From: Alphaproteobacteria bacterium | GTDB lineage: Bacteria; Pseudomonadota; Alphaproteobacteria; Rhizobiales; Rhizobiaceae | Direction: 5' to 3' | Length of the DNA stretch: 5,951 nucleotides | Assembly: GCA_017308345.1 (NCBI GenBank) | Contig: JAFKFE010000402.1 | Coordinates: 1-5,951 of the forward strand | Shown here: in pieces, positions 5,365 to 5,951 of the stretch | Layout: each line of letters opens with the position of its first letter | Position numbering within the stretch: the stretch's first letter is position 1 | The notes under the pieces: generated by a model | The model's database searches: none | Told to the model about the DNA's origin: nothing | Seen by the model: only the letters and a program-made list of their open reading frames with translations | Program-made: the position numbers and the translations under genes

Positions 5365-5951
5365 CTAGTCCGGCCAACGCAGCGATCCGGCCGAATCCTT
5401 GCAGGCGACCTTCATCGCATCGGCGGGCCGGTCCTTTGCCGTCAGCACGGCGCGCAGCCGTTCCGCCACGATCTCCGCCTCGCCGGGATGCAGGTTGCAC
5501 GGATCGAGGAAAAAGTGGCCGCGCTCGACCTCGTGGTTGCGCACGATGACCGGCGGCGAGCCGGCGGCAAGCGCCGAAGCCAGGCCGGCAGCGGTGAAGC
5601 GGCTTTCCGGGCGCACGAACACCTGCAGGCGGTCGAGCGGATTGCTGGTCGGATCGGGAATGATCTGCGCGCCGATGCCCGGAATGCCATGGAGCGCGTC
5701 CTTCCACAGATTGAGCGCTGCCTCTTCGCGCCGGCGGATGCCGGCATGGTCGCGCTTCTCCCAAGCGTCGAGCGCCGCCATGGTGCCGGCGACGCTTTCC
5801 TTGCCGACCTTCATGGCCCGCGCCACGCCCCGGTTCTGCAGATAGGCCGCGCGCACCAGGTCCTTGCGGCCGGTGACGATGCCGCTGGTCGGACCGCTCA
5901 GGAACTTATGGCCGCTATAGACGACGATGTCGGCGCCCCGCGCCAGGAAGC
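5365..5951 (-). CDS. SelA-like PLP-dependent enzyme, C-terminal part (5' end outside window)
   Basis: The gene enters from the right edge; 194 residues are visible to the TAG at 5365-5367, the first full codon ending at base 5949. Residues 5-23 hold [19 protein letters not shown], the pattern around the PLP-binding lysine (Lys15) in the SelA-like branch of fold-type I enzymes. The family also includes D-glucosaminate-6-phosphate ammonia-lyase (DgaE) and class V aminotransferase-like proteins. The small C-terminal domain follows, with [20 protein letters not shown] (134-153) and a closing helix rich in E, R and A. True selenocysteine synthase (SelA) is longer and normally sits with selB or selD, neither of which is visible, so an amino-acid or amino-sugar lyase role is more likely; the substrate is unknown. 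It lies upstream of purE on the same strand with a 55-base gap. The superfamily call is firm, the exact enzyme is not. Confidence 0.85.
   Translation of the reverse strand, partial: FLARGADIVVYSGHKFLSGPTSGIVTGRKDLVRAAYLQNRGVARAMKVGKESVAGTMAALDAWEKRDHAGIRRREEAALNLWKDALHGIPGIGAQIIPDPTSNPLDRLQVFVRPESRFTAAGLASALAAGSPPVIVRNHEVERGHFFLDPCNLHPGEAEIVAERLRAVLTAKDRPADAMKVACKDSAGSLRWPD

Noticed and set aside
1..5951. A new defence, mobile or otherwise undescribed multi-gene system
   Set aside because: No integrase, transposase, terminal repeats, tRNA attachment site, CRISPR array, toxin-antitoxin pair or nuclease/helicase genes are present. Most genes belong to familiar families and the core genes (purE, purK, L36) mark an ordinary chromosomal segment.

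Overview
The window looks like ordinary chromosome from a GC-rich alphaproteobacterium, most likely a rhizobial lineage such as Mesorhizobium or a relative. This is inferred from the high GC content, the zinc-free short L36, the purE-purK-L36 order and the general character of the proteins. It was not checked against any database. Almost every base is assigned to nine genes, two of them cut by the window edges, and no gap exceeds 300 bases.

Left part, plus strand (1-931): the C-terminal half of a major facilitator superfamily transporter, followed 32 bases later by a small ArsR-type winged-helix regulator. Centre-left, minus strand (1007-2480): a tight three-gene operon read leftward, glutathione S-transferase then ArsR regulator then SRPBCC/AHSA1-type protein. 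The first two genes are 6 bases apart and the last two 10 bases apart. It converges on the plus-strand ArsR gene. In front of the operon lies a 28-base near-perfect palindrome (2512-2539) that overlaps a plausible promoter; it is the best operator candidate in the window.

Centre, minus strand (2682-3290): an exported protein with a signal peptide and three consecutive TPR units. Centre-right (3436-3561): the 41-residue, cysteine-free form of ribosomal protein L36. It has its own TTGACA promoter, a leader with two strong hairpins, and a GC-rich terminator-like hairpin just after the stop.

Right part, minus strand (3718-5309): purE and purK, overlapping by four bases (GTGA). They encode the two enzymes that convert AIR to CAIR in de novo purine synthesis. 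Upstream of them (5365 to the window end) is the C-terminal part of a SelA-like, fold-type I PLP enzyme.

The genes fall into separate functional units: a transporter/regulator pair, a regulated GST-ArsR-SRPBCC unit, an envelope TPR protein, a ribosomal protein, and the purine pair. I see no phage, transposon, CRISPR, toxin-antitoxin or defence system. The points most worth a second look are regulatory: the 28-base palindrome and the structured L36 leader.
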